Positions 1 to 10,291 of a DNA stretch of 64,000 nucleotides are shown one piece after another. The stretch is from Perilla frutescens (taxonomy: Eukaryota; Streptophyta; Magnoliopsida; Lamiales; Lamiaceae), in assembly GCA_026008535.1 (NCBI GenBank), contig BRKX01000009.1, positions 30,880,501-30,944,500 of the forward strand, read 5' to 3'. Every line of letters starts with the position of its first letter. Within the stretch, counting starts at the first letter, position 1. The notes below the pieces were generated by a model. That model did not search any database. It was not told where the DNA came from and saw only the letters and a program-made list of their open reading frames with translations. The translations under genes were made by a program, and so were the position numbers.

Positions 1-1199
1 GTCATAGGATCCAAACTACTTTGTGTGTCCAAGTGAGCATTTTAAATCTTGTCCATTGAACTCTAAAAATTGGTCTAATTTGAACCCTCTTACTAACAAA
101 AGCAACAGCAGATTAAGACTTTATCTTGCAGAGAAAGGTTTAACGTCCGTTAATAGGAGAACATGTAAATGATGAATATAAGAAATACTCAATTTCAATG
201 TATGGATTTCTTGGCTTCAAAGGAGAGGTACCGGTTGGTATTCAACATCAATGATACTAGAGTGATTTTCGGCCTAACTAATTTTTTCTTAATCATTTTG
301 GACTTGAATCAACCATACAAGACACACCGACTATACACGCAGATATTTTCAATGGGAGGAAAACACGGAGGTGAGAGATGTTTAATCTAAATTTGGCAAA
401 GTATGCAAATAAACTAAAAGTCATGGACCAGTCGCCTTAAAGCTGGCACTTTTAAATTTTTATATTATGAGTTGATAAGAAGAGATGAGGTCAGCAAGAA
501 AATCGATATTTAATAACTTTATGTGGCGAATGATGTAGATAATGAAAGACCTAACAAATAGGTAGCAAAATGATGTTTAAGGATTCTCATTATATATACC
601 CACTCCAAGTGTGGGCGTACGAGGTGTTTCCAGAAGTTGTATCTGTTTGTGCATCTCGAAGGGGCTATAGCTCTTCGAATTATGCTCACGGTGATACGAC
701 GAATCGATATGCGGAAGATACGAATCGAATACACGACAATTAAAGAAAGGATTCAATCCAAACACAACTGAACAATAGCGAATGAATAACCTCAATATGC
801 TGTACTGAATCAATGAATTTGAATTTAACAAGAATTAAACAAAACAACCCCAATTAACCCGAAAAACCCTAAATAAAGACTCGATCAGAATCCTATACAA
901 ACGACCTCGGATTGAACTCAAATTTTAGGAAATGTACAATAAGTATTCACGAAAAACATATCCAAAATTCAACTCAAAATCACGTATAGGCTGGGAGAAC
1001 GAACGAAGAAAAGTTTTTGACCCGATTAGGGGTTTTAGACCAAAATAAGCGGATTTGGGCTTCGATCTGAATTGGGACGACTTGGTGGTTGATGGTGATA
1101 ATATGGGGATGTTATGGACGTGGGTGGAGGCTGTGGAGGTGGTGTAATAATCGATGGTGAAGGAAAATAAAAGATAGGAGTGAATCTTACCCGAAACGA
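1..1199. other. Unassigned intergenic DNA, no gene recognised
   Basis: AT-rich sequence with only short open frames (under 90 codons) and no domain I recognise. No tRNA, rRNA or tandem array is visible. It may include the distal part of the long terminal repeat of the minus-strand chromovirus to its right, but no matching second repeat lies in the window to prove this. Confidence 0.5.
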
Positions 1200-1622
1200 A
1201 CCCCGAATCGACGAGAACTCGGAACGCGCCTATGGAGAAATCTTCAATGGCTGTCTAACCCGGATACTACGAGATATCACGAATGAGATAAGAGATTTCA
1301 AGCTTGGAATAACCAGAACCAAACTTTACCGAAAGAACCGATGTTTATGTGAGACATGAGAAAGCGTAAAAGCTATTTTTTATTCAAATCCAGTCTGCCT
1401 TACAATAAATGAAAATCCCTAATTAAATAACCTAAGGAGCGAAATCTGATAGGTCTTGGGCTTAGAAAATCAAATTGGGCTGAAATAAAAATACCAGATC
1501 CAATATCACATAAATAAGTTGTGATAAATTGGACCTGCTAATTAAATAATTCCAATACTAAAATAATAGCCCAAATAAATAACATAACTAATTTAAAACA
1601 GCTAAAACATGTCCTCATTGTG
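1200..1622 (-). repeat. Probable 3' untranslated/LTR remnant of the minus-strand chromovirus
   Basis: This segment lies directly downstream, on the minus strand, of the end of the chromovirus pol. Its AT-rich, T-rich minus-strand composition resembles the 3' untranslated and LTR start of plant chromoviruses. No TG...CA borders or TSD could be fixed, and no 5' LTR partner is in the window. The call is inferred from position. Confidence 0.35.
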
Positions 1623-2996
1623 TTAGTCGAGCTCTTCAATGTTTAACATAGTCACCAACTTACACTGTCTGAAATCGGCTCCATCATCTTCCAACTTCTT
1701 TGTCACATAGCACTGCAAATATCCTTGCAACTTCTTGGCACATAAACGCGTCACTAGACCTCATAGCTGTAACTTCGGATTTAATTCCTTAGTGCTCATC
1801 CTGGTCTCATCATTCTTCCCTTCGTCAAACTAATTCGACCTCGAATTCGGGTCTTCCTCAACAAAATCATCTACAGGAAAATGAGATAGATCAGAAACAT
1901 TAAAGGTGCAAGAGCATTTATACTCACCAGGCAGATCAAGTCTGTAAGCATTATCATTCACCCGGGCAATGACAGTGAATGGTCCATCTCCATGAGGAAT
2001 TGACTTTGACTTTCTCAAGTTCGGGAATCGTCCCGGGCTGAAGTGAACCCAAACCTTGTCACTGGATTTGAATAACACTTGCTTGCGGTGAGAATTCACC
2101 TTGGCTGCATTTCACACTCCTTGAAGCTCGATCCTCGACTTCACCTTTTCATACATCTCTCGTACCTGTTCAGCTCTATGAACACCTTGCAAACTCGAGA
2201 GATGGTCAATAGGCAAAGGAATAAGATTCGTTGGAGTTAACGGATTGAAACCATATACAACTTCAAAAGGGGACATACGCGTAGAAGAAAGCATGACTCT
2301 ATTATAAGCAAACTCAGCAAAAGGTAAACATTCTTCCCACGACTTTAGGTTATTCTTCACTAATGCACGCAGAAGAGTACCTAACATCCTATTTACTACC
2401 TCAGTCTGACCATCTGTCCGTGGATGACATGCAATAGAAAATAACAGTTTAGTACCCAACTTTCCCCACAAAACTCTCCAAAAATGCCCTAAAAATTTTG
2501 AGTCCCTATCAGAAACAATGGTCCCAGGGACGCCATGCAATCGGACTACTTCACGAAAGAACAGATTGGCAATATTAACAGCATCATCAGTCTTTTTACA
2601 TGTAATAAAATGAGACATTTTTGAGAAATGATCAACAACCACAAACACAGAGTCTTTACCAGATTTTGAACGAGGCAAACCCAAAATGAAATCCATGAAA
2701 ATATCTACCCAAGGAGTGGATGGCGCTGGCAAAGGCGTATAAAGACCAAACAGACTCGAAGTGGATTTAGCCTTCCTACATGTAATACATCTAACACAGA
2801 CTCTCTCAACATCCCTTTTCATGCGAGACCAATAAAATTGCTTATGCAACAGATCTAACATCTTATTGACACCAAAATGACCTATAAGACCCTCTGCATG
2901 TGACTCCAGAATAAACAACTCTCGCATAGAACAATCAGGTACACACAATTTCGCATCCTTAAACAGAAATCCATCAACGATGTAATATGAATCCAC
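1623..2996 (-). pseudogene. Chromovirus integrase and C-terminal tail (broken)
   Basis: Integrase would insert the element's cDNA into chromosomes. An HHCC zinc site is visible (HAEGLIGHFG then CVRCITCRKAK). The DDE core residues are present: D in WVDIFMDF, D in IVSDRDSKF, E in DGQTEVVNRML. The C-terminal part (VWVHFSP, GDGPFTVIARVNDNAYRL, FNVSDLSHFP) sits in another frame at 1832-2099 and ends in a TAG at 1830-1832. Beyond it the same frame still reads pol-like tail sequence to a stop near 1623, with further internal stops. Family assignment is secure; function is lost. Confidence 0.88.
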
Positions 2997-3039
2997 AACA
3001 CGAGATTTACCAACACAAGATGCAAATATAGGTTCAAAG

Positions 3040-4465
3040 AACAGATCAGAAGCATAAAACTCTTAACATGCTTAAGACCTAGACACTGTGCATATATAAC
3101 AGAAAACAATGCGTATCTGCGGGAGAGTGCATCTGCAACCACATTCTCCTCTCCCTTCTTGTACTTGATCACATAAGGGAACGACTCAATGAACTCCACC
3201 CATCGAGCATGGCGCAATTTCAAGCTCTGTTGTCCCTTTAGATGCTTCAGTGACTCGTGATCAGTGTGAATTACAAACTATTTTGGACGCAGATAGTGTT
3301 GCCAAGTCTCCAAAGACCTCTTCAGTGCATATAACTCCTTGTCATATGTAGAATATCTCAGAGCTGCACCATTCAACTTCTCGCTGAAGTAGGCAACTGA
3401 CTTTCTATCATGTATTAAAACAACACCAATGCCTATACAAGAGGCATCACATTCAATCTCGAACATCTTATTAAAATATGGCAAAACCAACATAGGAGCA
3501 TTACCTAATTTTGACTTCAGCAAATTAAAAGCATGATCTTGGGTCTTGCCTCACTCAAACTTCCTATCTTTTCTACTGAGTTCGGTCAAGGGGAAAACTA
3601 TAGTGAAAAAATCCCATACAAAACGGCGATAGAATTCAGCTAAACCATAGAACGACCGAACTTTAGCACATAACTTAGGTATTGGCCACTCCTCTATGGC
3701 CTTCACCTTCGTCCTATCAACCTCAAATCCACGACTACTTACCACAAAACTAAGAAAAATAACCTCATCCATGTAAAAGGTATACTTAGACAAATTAGCA
3801 TATAATTTCGCATCACGCATCAACTCAAAAACACGCCTAAGATGTCTAACATGCTCAGAAATGCAGGTACTGTAAATGAGGATGCCATCAAAGTAAACCA
3901 CTACAAATTTCCCAATCACATCTCTCAAGATATGGTTCATTAGACGCATGAATGTACTGGGGGCGTTGGTAAGCCCAAAGGGCATGAAAAGCCATTTGTA
4001 CAACCCATGCTTCATTTTGAACGCAATCTTCCACTCATCCCTTTCACTTATCCTCAATTGGAAATATCCAGAACGCAAATTAATTTTCAAAAAGATAGAC
4101 GCTCCAGACAACTCATCTAACATGTCATCTAATCGGAGAATAGAGAAGTGATAATTTACCATTATCTTATTGATAGCTCTGTAGTCCATGCACATACGCC
4201 ACTCGTTGTTCTTTTTCAGCACGAGAATGACGGGCACTACGCACGGTGATAAGCTCTCTCTGATCTGCTTCTTCTCTAGAAACTCCTTGACTTGATGATC
4301 TATCTCTTTCATCTCTTTAGGGCTGGTACGGTAAGCTGATCGGTTTGGGAGGACTGCTCTCGGCTGAAAGTCGATCTGGTGCTCAATTTCACGAATTGAC
4401 AGCAGACCACTCGGTATCTTGACAAGTCCAATTTCTTTCGTATTTTGGAGTCTTTTTCTCGTTCT
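3040..4465 (-). pseudogene. Chromovirus reverse transcriptase-RNase H (broken)
   Basis: RT would copy element RNA into DNA and RNase H would remove the RNA. The frame starts with an in-frame stretch reading IREIEHQIDF near 4390, then PCVVPVILVLKK, MDYRAINKI, FGLTNAPSTFM and the catalytic box read as YFDGILIYS, where the usual YxDD has its second aspartate replaced by glycine. A connection region (EVDRTKVKAIEEWP, FYRRFVWDF) and RNase H start (IECDASCIGIGVVL, YFSEKLNGAALRYSTYDKELYAL) follow. A stop at 3278-3280 ends the open stretch; RNase H resumes in another frame (WVEFIESFPYVIKYKKG, VVADALSRR). The mutated catalytic box plus the breaks make activity implausible. Confidence 0.88.
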
Positions 4466-4547
4466 TTTGTCTTTGTTTTTGTTATTTTAGAGTCAGAAAG
4501 AGCCAGAAATATGAGTAGGGGCATGAAGAGAGAAAAATCACGCACTG

Positions 4548-6149
4548 TGGGCATTTTGGAGCTAAAATACGATGATACAAGTTCGATGAGATTTTCATCT
4601 CACCAATCTCTATGAAAGGTGCCAGCTTGTAGAGTCCATCACATTCCAATGTTTCTGAGAAATGGTCGTTATGCCCACAAAACTCGGGGAGATTCTAAAC
4701 CTGGCAGACTTGTTATGGGCACAATGCGAGAAGTTCGGCATACGTCATCCAAGATATTCCAAATTTCGTTCAATAAGGAAAGAGGATCGTATCAAAGTGG
4801 ATATTACCAAATATGGAGAAGATATCTTGAAGCTTCTAGAAGACGAATCTTTTCCACAAGGAAAGCGTCCTCCTATGGGCGCGAGCTGAAGAGATAGAAT
4901 CAGAATCTACTCTATAAGAAAAGTTGACCTGTCTATATAAGAAAAGTTGATCTGTTCATACAAGGAAGATGCATCTGCAAGAAAAGAAAAGAATGGGCAC
5001 GCCGACAGATAGTCCAGAATTAAGCCCTTTTATGGGTCGATTTGAGCTTCAAACTTACTTGTGGGCTAAGGATGCTAGGGTTTCGACCTTCTTGTATAAA
5101 TACCACTAAAGAGGATCATTCACGCACGATAGAAAAATACGAGAAACACAACAAATCATCCATATCTATATTTTTAGTTTTAGTTCTCTATTTTCTAGCA
5201 GTTTCCCTAGGCCTTATGCCCTCGGAACATAGGTTTTCCAGTTTATGTTGTTAAGTTTGGCGTTGGAGTCAAGACTTGTTTCTTATTTATTTCAGTAAGT
5301 TTTTATTTAATTTCATGTCTTGAAATATTGTTTTTATGTTTATGTCTAGAATGCATGGCTAGATCTTTTATTCCGGATTGAATGGAGATGATAACTTAAC
5401 AAACATGTGAAAACCGTGAGGTAGTTTGGGCATAACACTGTTGAATTTGGTTTCCGTCGTGTATGTTTTCTTTATTACACTAAAGCATGTTAAGCTAATT
5501 AATGTGGCTGATCACTCGTTAATTGGAATTGGGCATGCTAAATCTATACATGATCAATGAATCGTAACTGTGTGTTGATCATAAAGGGACTGGGTACATC
5601 ACGGGGTATTGCGGGCACACGAGAAATCAATGTCTGCAATAGATCCGGGTCTGTCTAGAGCATAAAACCACTTGTTTCTTACAATCAAATGAAGAAATTC
5701 AGAGTTGGGTAACAAGTTAGGATTTAGGGGACGAGAAATCACCTCTAATCTAATCTGAAAGGATAGATTGGGCACAAATGAAGAAATTTGGGTGCCTATA
5801 ACTGGATGATTTAATTCACATAAAAAATCGGTGTGCCCATGATCGGGAAAATGTTTGTTAAGTTTGATTCGACGTTCTAATCCGGAATATTTTACCACTA
5901 TGTGTTTTCTTTATTTTTCTTTATTTTTTTATTTCTATTTTTGCAAGATTTACTTTAAAGTATTTACATACGAAGTACGGAGACCACAACAACCCTCAAA
6001 ATTTTGAAATTAGTGACATTGGAAGATAGAGTTCACAGCTTCTCGTAGGATCGACCCTTTACTCACATTACTGGGTACGCTCGCTGTGGGCGCAAGGATA
6101 AGTCTCTCTTGAGATTTATTCTGACCGTGAAATGACCGCGCGTTAGAAT
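4548..6149 (+). repeat. 5' LTR of Athila/Tat-like element A
   Basis: About 1.6 kb ending just before a degenerate tRNA-Asp primer site. It is recognised mainly because its right half matches the reverse complement of 20497-21420 (shared stretches around GGATCGACC, CGCTCGCTGTGGGC and GACCGCGCG before the PBS), and its start (TGTGGGCATTTT) resembles the outer end of that second LTR near 23535. A TATAAATA box lies at 5095-5102, fitting a U3/R promoter. The start is uncertain by a few bases (4546 or 4548) and no TSD was found. Confidence 0.75.
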
Positions 6150-6168
6150 TAACGCCGTTGTCGGGTAG
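6150..6168 (+). other. Primer-binding site of element A (degenerate tRNA-Asp type)
   Basis: The sequence TAACGCCGTTGTCGGGTA closely follows the complement of the 3' end of plant tRNA-Asp (TGGCGCCGTTGCCGGGGA), with several mismatches. It lies between the LTR and gag, the correct place for minus-strand priming. Confidence 0.75.
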
Positions 6169-6401
6169 CTGATTCTTGAAATTCTATTTTCCCAACTTGT
6201 TAGCCTGGCCAGTGGATGCATAACTCCTCTACAGATTTCTATAAGTACGATCCAGAACCATAAAGGACTTTGGAAAGGAGAAAGGCAGAAGCACGGAGGG
6301 CACGGCAAGCCGAAAGACTTGCTCATAAAATGATCATGGAGGAAGAACAACGTTCTCAACCGGAGCACAAAGTAAGAGAAGAGCAATAATGAAGAGCAAC
6401 T

Positions 6402-8653
6402 ATGACTGAAGAGAGCCGAACACTTAGGCAGTTAGTCTTTCCGACTAACATGAACCTCCGTCTCATGGGCATTACGCTCCCAACCATCACTGAAAGCTGG
6501 GAGTTGAAGGCAAGTTTCATCCAAATTTTGCCTATGTTTTATGGGATGATTGGAGAAGACCCTCAAAGACACATTCAAGATTTTGAGATGGTATGTTAAA
6601 CCTAACCTGCGGATGGAGAAAAAGATCAATATGTACGACTGATGTCCTTTCTGTTTACTCTACAGGACGGGGCACGAGACTGGTTGTACACTCTGCCGAC
6701 TGGCAGCGTGACCACATGGGTGCAGCTATAACAAAAGTTTTTGGAGAAATACTTTCCCACATCCAGAGTGCAAGAGATGAGAAGAAGAATTGGAAGTTTG
6801 AAGATGGGCACAAATGAGAACTTCTACGACTATTGGAGTCACTTTCAGATCATGCTGACAAAGTGCCCACAATATCAGATCCCAGATCACGATCTGATTC
6901 AGTACTTCATGTCAGGCTTGAGGGCACACGACAGAACCATTGTCAATGTCTCTTGTGGAGGATCTATTCTGAACAAATTACCAACCGAGGCCTTCAGGAT
7001 TTTAGTAGAAATGGCCGATGAGAATCGTGATGAGATTATCGAGGACATAAGGACAATTGCAGATGCTGGAACATCAATGCATTTTGAGGTCAGGATGGAA
7101 AGGTTCTTTGAACAAATGGTTATGAGCACAACAGGAGTACAAAAGAAAAAACATGTGGGGTCTGCAAAAGTGTAGCCCACCTTACTGATGAATGCCCAAC
7201 GCTGCAAGAGGAAGTTTTCGACTTAAATGTCTTCGGAGGGCATAACAACAGTCAAAGAAGATATGATCCCTATTCTCAAATATACAATCCAGGTTGGAGG
7301 GATCATGAGAACTTCAAGTGGAAAAGGTCAGATCAAGCCCAACCACAAAACCTTCCTATGCAGTCACCTCTTCAAAATCAAAGGCAGGGACCTTCTTTGG
7401 AGGAGCTGGTCCAAACCATGGCACAAGAGGCATTGAGGGCACAACAAGAAACTAAAAAATTCAAAAATGAAACACGTGCTGGGCTCCAGCATGTAAGCAA
7501 GTAGATCTCACAACTTGCTCAAGCTATCCAACATCTTGAAGAGAAAAATAGACAATTACCATCTCAAGTGGTAAACCCCTATGAACAAGTGAATGCTGTG
7601 ACCTTGAGAAGTGGAAAAGAGCTACCAAAAGCTACTGCAGAACCAGAAGCTGAGAAGACAGAAAATACTGAGGGCACAGAAAAAGATGAGCAAAAAGAGA
7701 AAGAAAAGGTTGCAGAGCCCAAGATAAAAAAAAGGCTGTCGGAAAACTACCTTTTCCAGAGCGTCTTGCCCACCACAAAAAGGAAGAAGAAACGAAAGAT
7801 ATTCATAAGATTTTTCAAAAAGTGGAAATCAATATTTCACTCTTGGATGCAGTTAGGCAAGTACCTCGATATGCCCAATTTCTCAAGGAGCTTTGCACCA
7901 AAAAAGTACAATTTGAAGATGACGCCAAACTATTCGTGGGAGAGAATGTTTCAACAGTTTTACAAAAGAAAATACCCAAGAAGTGTGAAGATCCTGGTAT
8001 ATTTATCATACCATGCATCATTGTAAATAGAAGGATTAAGAAGGCCATGTTAGATCTCAGAGCATCCATAAATATCATGCCCATGACGATTTATGAGGAA
8101 CTAAAATTGGGACCACTTAAGCAAACAAGGTTGATTATTCAGCTCGCGGATAAATCTAATGTCTACCCAGAAGGCCTAATAGAAGATGTCCTAGTCAAGG
8201 TGGGGGAACTAATTTTCCCAGCTGATTTTTATGTGCTTGATATGGGCACGACAACACCCACCTCATCAGTATTACTACTCGGAAGACCATTCATGAAGAC
8301 TACTCAGACCAAGATTGATGTCGATGAGGGCACACTTACATGTGAATTTGATGGGCAGATCGTCGTATTCAATATTTTTGAAGCAATGAAATACCTTTAA
8401 GATCCGAAGTCAGTCAACTTTGTGAGCCAATGTCATGCCCAAGCCACAGTTTCTAGAATGAACAATCAAGAACCATTGGAATGGGCATTACAAGCTGGCC
8501 CAACTGATTACGATGTCATCAATGAAGATGACAATATCAGAGAAGCTATCATGATGTTATATTCTCTGGAGGAAGTGTCATGTGGAGTGGTGGATTACAA
8601 GTTGCCCACCCCGAGTCAGACTGAAAAAATGATACCCTCTGTACAGAGGGCAC
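6402..8653 (+). pseudogene. Gag-protease of element A (broken, split from pol by element N)
   Basis: Gag would form the retrotransposon particle and the aspartic protease would mature it. In order: gag N-terminal part (RTLRQLVFPTNMN), the retrotransposon gag domain (ARDWLYTLP near 6670; NFYDYWSHFQIMLTKCPQ near 6820), a CX2CX4HX4C zinc knuckle near 7154-7195, a glutamate/lysine-rich linker, and the protease with active site read as LDLRAS rather than the usual DLGAS. Breaks: stops at 6597-6599, 6729 and about 7503, and frame changes at A-runs near 7146-7151 and 7727-7734. A basic gag-like stretch upstream (6260-6390) ends in stops just before the chosen ATG. Element N sits at 8654. Confidence 0.88.
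8649..8653 (+). repeat. Left target-site duplication of element N (GGCAC)
   Basis: GGCAC immediately precedes the TG start of the left LTR and recurs exactly at 15606-15610 after the CA end of the right LTR. A 5-bp duplication is normal for LTR retrotransposons. Confidence 0.95.
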
Positions 8654-10147
8654 TGATAACATCATATTTTACATGTAGTTTGAGGTACATTTGAGTGGTA
8701 TTTGATGGGCATTGCATGCATGAAGTGTTGAGTTTTGCATAGTTTTCTATGTTTTGTGCAATGTCACGTGTTTGTTCATTGTGAAGGGAATTAATGCCAT
8801 TTTTTGTGTGGACCTCAAAAGAGTGTCGTAACACCCTAGAAAGATGGGAAATCAAGTTAGGAACACGTTGCAAAAATAATCGGGTCAATCGGATGAGAAA
8901 CGAGTGAGAACGAAGCAAAACAGTGAGAGGCTGTCGGAGCTGAAATATATTCGCGACCGGACTCGCGACCGGGGGGGTCGCGGATCTGGTCGCGAATCAC
9001 CATTTCTCCATTTTACTGTATGCGCGTGACAGAGAGGGGGTTCTCCTTTGAAATATTCGCGACCCGGTCGTGAATTTGGGCACCCGGTCGTGAATTTTGG
9101 CCACGTCAGCGCCACGTGGATTCGCGACCCGAGTCGCGGGTGACTGGGTCGTGAGCGAGGTCGCGTATGGAGCGGGCCTGTCCGATTTTTGACCTATTTT
9201 TGGGCTTTTCTTTACTTGGTATATAAGGGTTTCCTTGAACGAAAATACACACAATTCCACCTGCCCCAAAGTTGCCACCAGAGGTTTGCTGCAGAGAAAA
9301 ACAGACGTGAAGAACAAGACCAAAGGATTCAAGAGCTTTCAAGATTAAAGACAAATTAATTCTTCCGGGTTTTATTTTCTCTGTTCTAAGGATTGTTCAT
9401 GCTTTCTTTGTGGATGATTTTTGTTATTTATTTTGCCATGGATAGCTAAAACCCTAGTATTCTAGGGTTGTTTATGATTCAAATTTAAAGTTCGTTTAAT
9501 CTATTGATTTCTTATGCCTATGATTTTATTATGTTTTGCTTATTCTCGTATTTATCTGTATTATTTACCTGATCAATAAATAGTACAATTTGATGTGTTA
9601 TTTCATAAATCGAGAGAGGAGTTTTAACACGTGATTTCGAATAAGTAACTCGTTAATCAATAACATTCGAGAGAGTTGAGATTAATTGAGAGAGCAATAG
9701 ACCCTAGGAGCTTTTAGGAGTTGCATGCTAGGTATTAAACGGAGACGTTAATAAGAGTTTTGTAATCTACAACCTAGGCACTTCGAGATAAGGTTTAGGA
9801 TGCATCAGTGGTTGCTCTAGCATAATTTAAGTCCCAATATAGGCATAAGAATGAAAGGATTAAATGAATGGATTAGTTGATGATTAAGCAATCCTAGAAT
9901 ACGTCTTTTATTCACTGTTTGATTTATCTGTGTTAATTTCTGCCGTGGTAATTTAGTTTGTTTATTATTATCAGATTTTATTTAGTTCAATTCAATCATG
10001 TTTGGAAGTCTAGATAACTGCAGGAAGTTAGATTAAAATAACTAGTAGATTAATTATTAAATCTCTGTGGATACGATACTCTTGTTCACCGCTATCCTAT
10101 AAGTCTCGCTGTACACTTGCAGTTTAGGTGAAAATAAATACCGAACA
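8654..10147 (+). repeat. 5' LTR of element N
   Basis: 1494 bp from TGATAACATC to CCGAACA, nearly identical to 14110-15605. It carries a CpG-rich block at about 8949-9170 with repeated TCGCGACC/GGTCGTGAA motifs and a TATATAAG box at 9220-9227, giving a likely U3 promoter with transcription starting soon after. Confidence 0.95.
9220..9227 (+). promoter_or_regulatory. TATA box in the 5' LTR of N
   Basis: TATATAAG, conserved at 14677-14684 in the 3' LTR, located just downstream of the CpG-rich TCGCGAC cluster. Its position in the LTR fits the Pol II promoter of the element. Confidence 0.65.
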
Positions 10148-10153
10148 AGTTTT

Positions 10154-10172
10154 TGGCACCGTTGCCGGGGAT
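10154..10172 (+). other. Primer-binding site of N (tRNA-Asp)
   Basis: TGGCACCGTTGCCGGGGAT differs at one position from the complement of the plant tRNA-Asp 3' end. It begins six bases after the CA end of the 5' LTR. Confidence 0.9.
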
Positions 10173-10291
10173 TTAATTTTTTTTATTTGCTATTATTTAG
10201 ATTTAATTTCTTGTGTTAATCTAGACATTTTTTTTTTAGATTATTTTCGTTTAAATTTTATAATCTTCTTTTTCTTGTGATTAGGTTGTGT

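Larger units (their letters stand above)
1623..4547 (-). mobile_element. Truncated Ty3 (gypsy) chromovirus, pol part only
   Basis: Minus-strand remnant of a Ty3-type LTR retrotransposon in the order RT, RNase H, integrase, C-terminal tail, which is the standard Ty3 order. Gag and protease are missing: similarity to pol fades near 4465 and the LTR of element A begins near 4548. The RT and integrase wording (AINKI, DDMLDELSG, FGLTNAPSTFM, YGFNPLTP) is closest to what I know of plant chromoviruses, possibly the CRM clade, but the clade is an inference. No classical chromodomain is seen. Several stops and frame changes mean it is dead. Confidence 0.85.
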
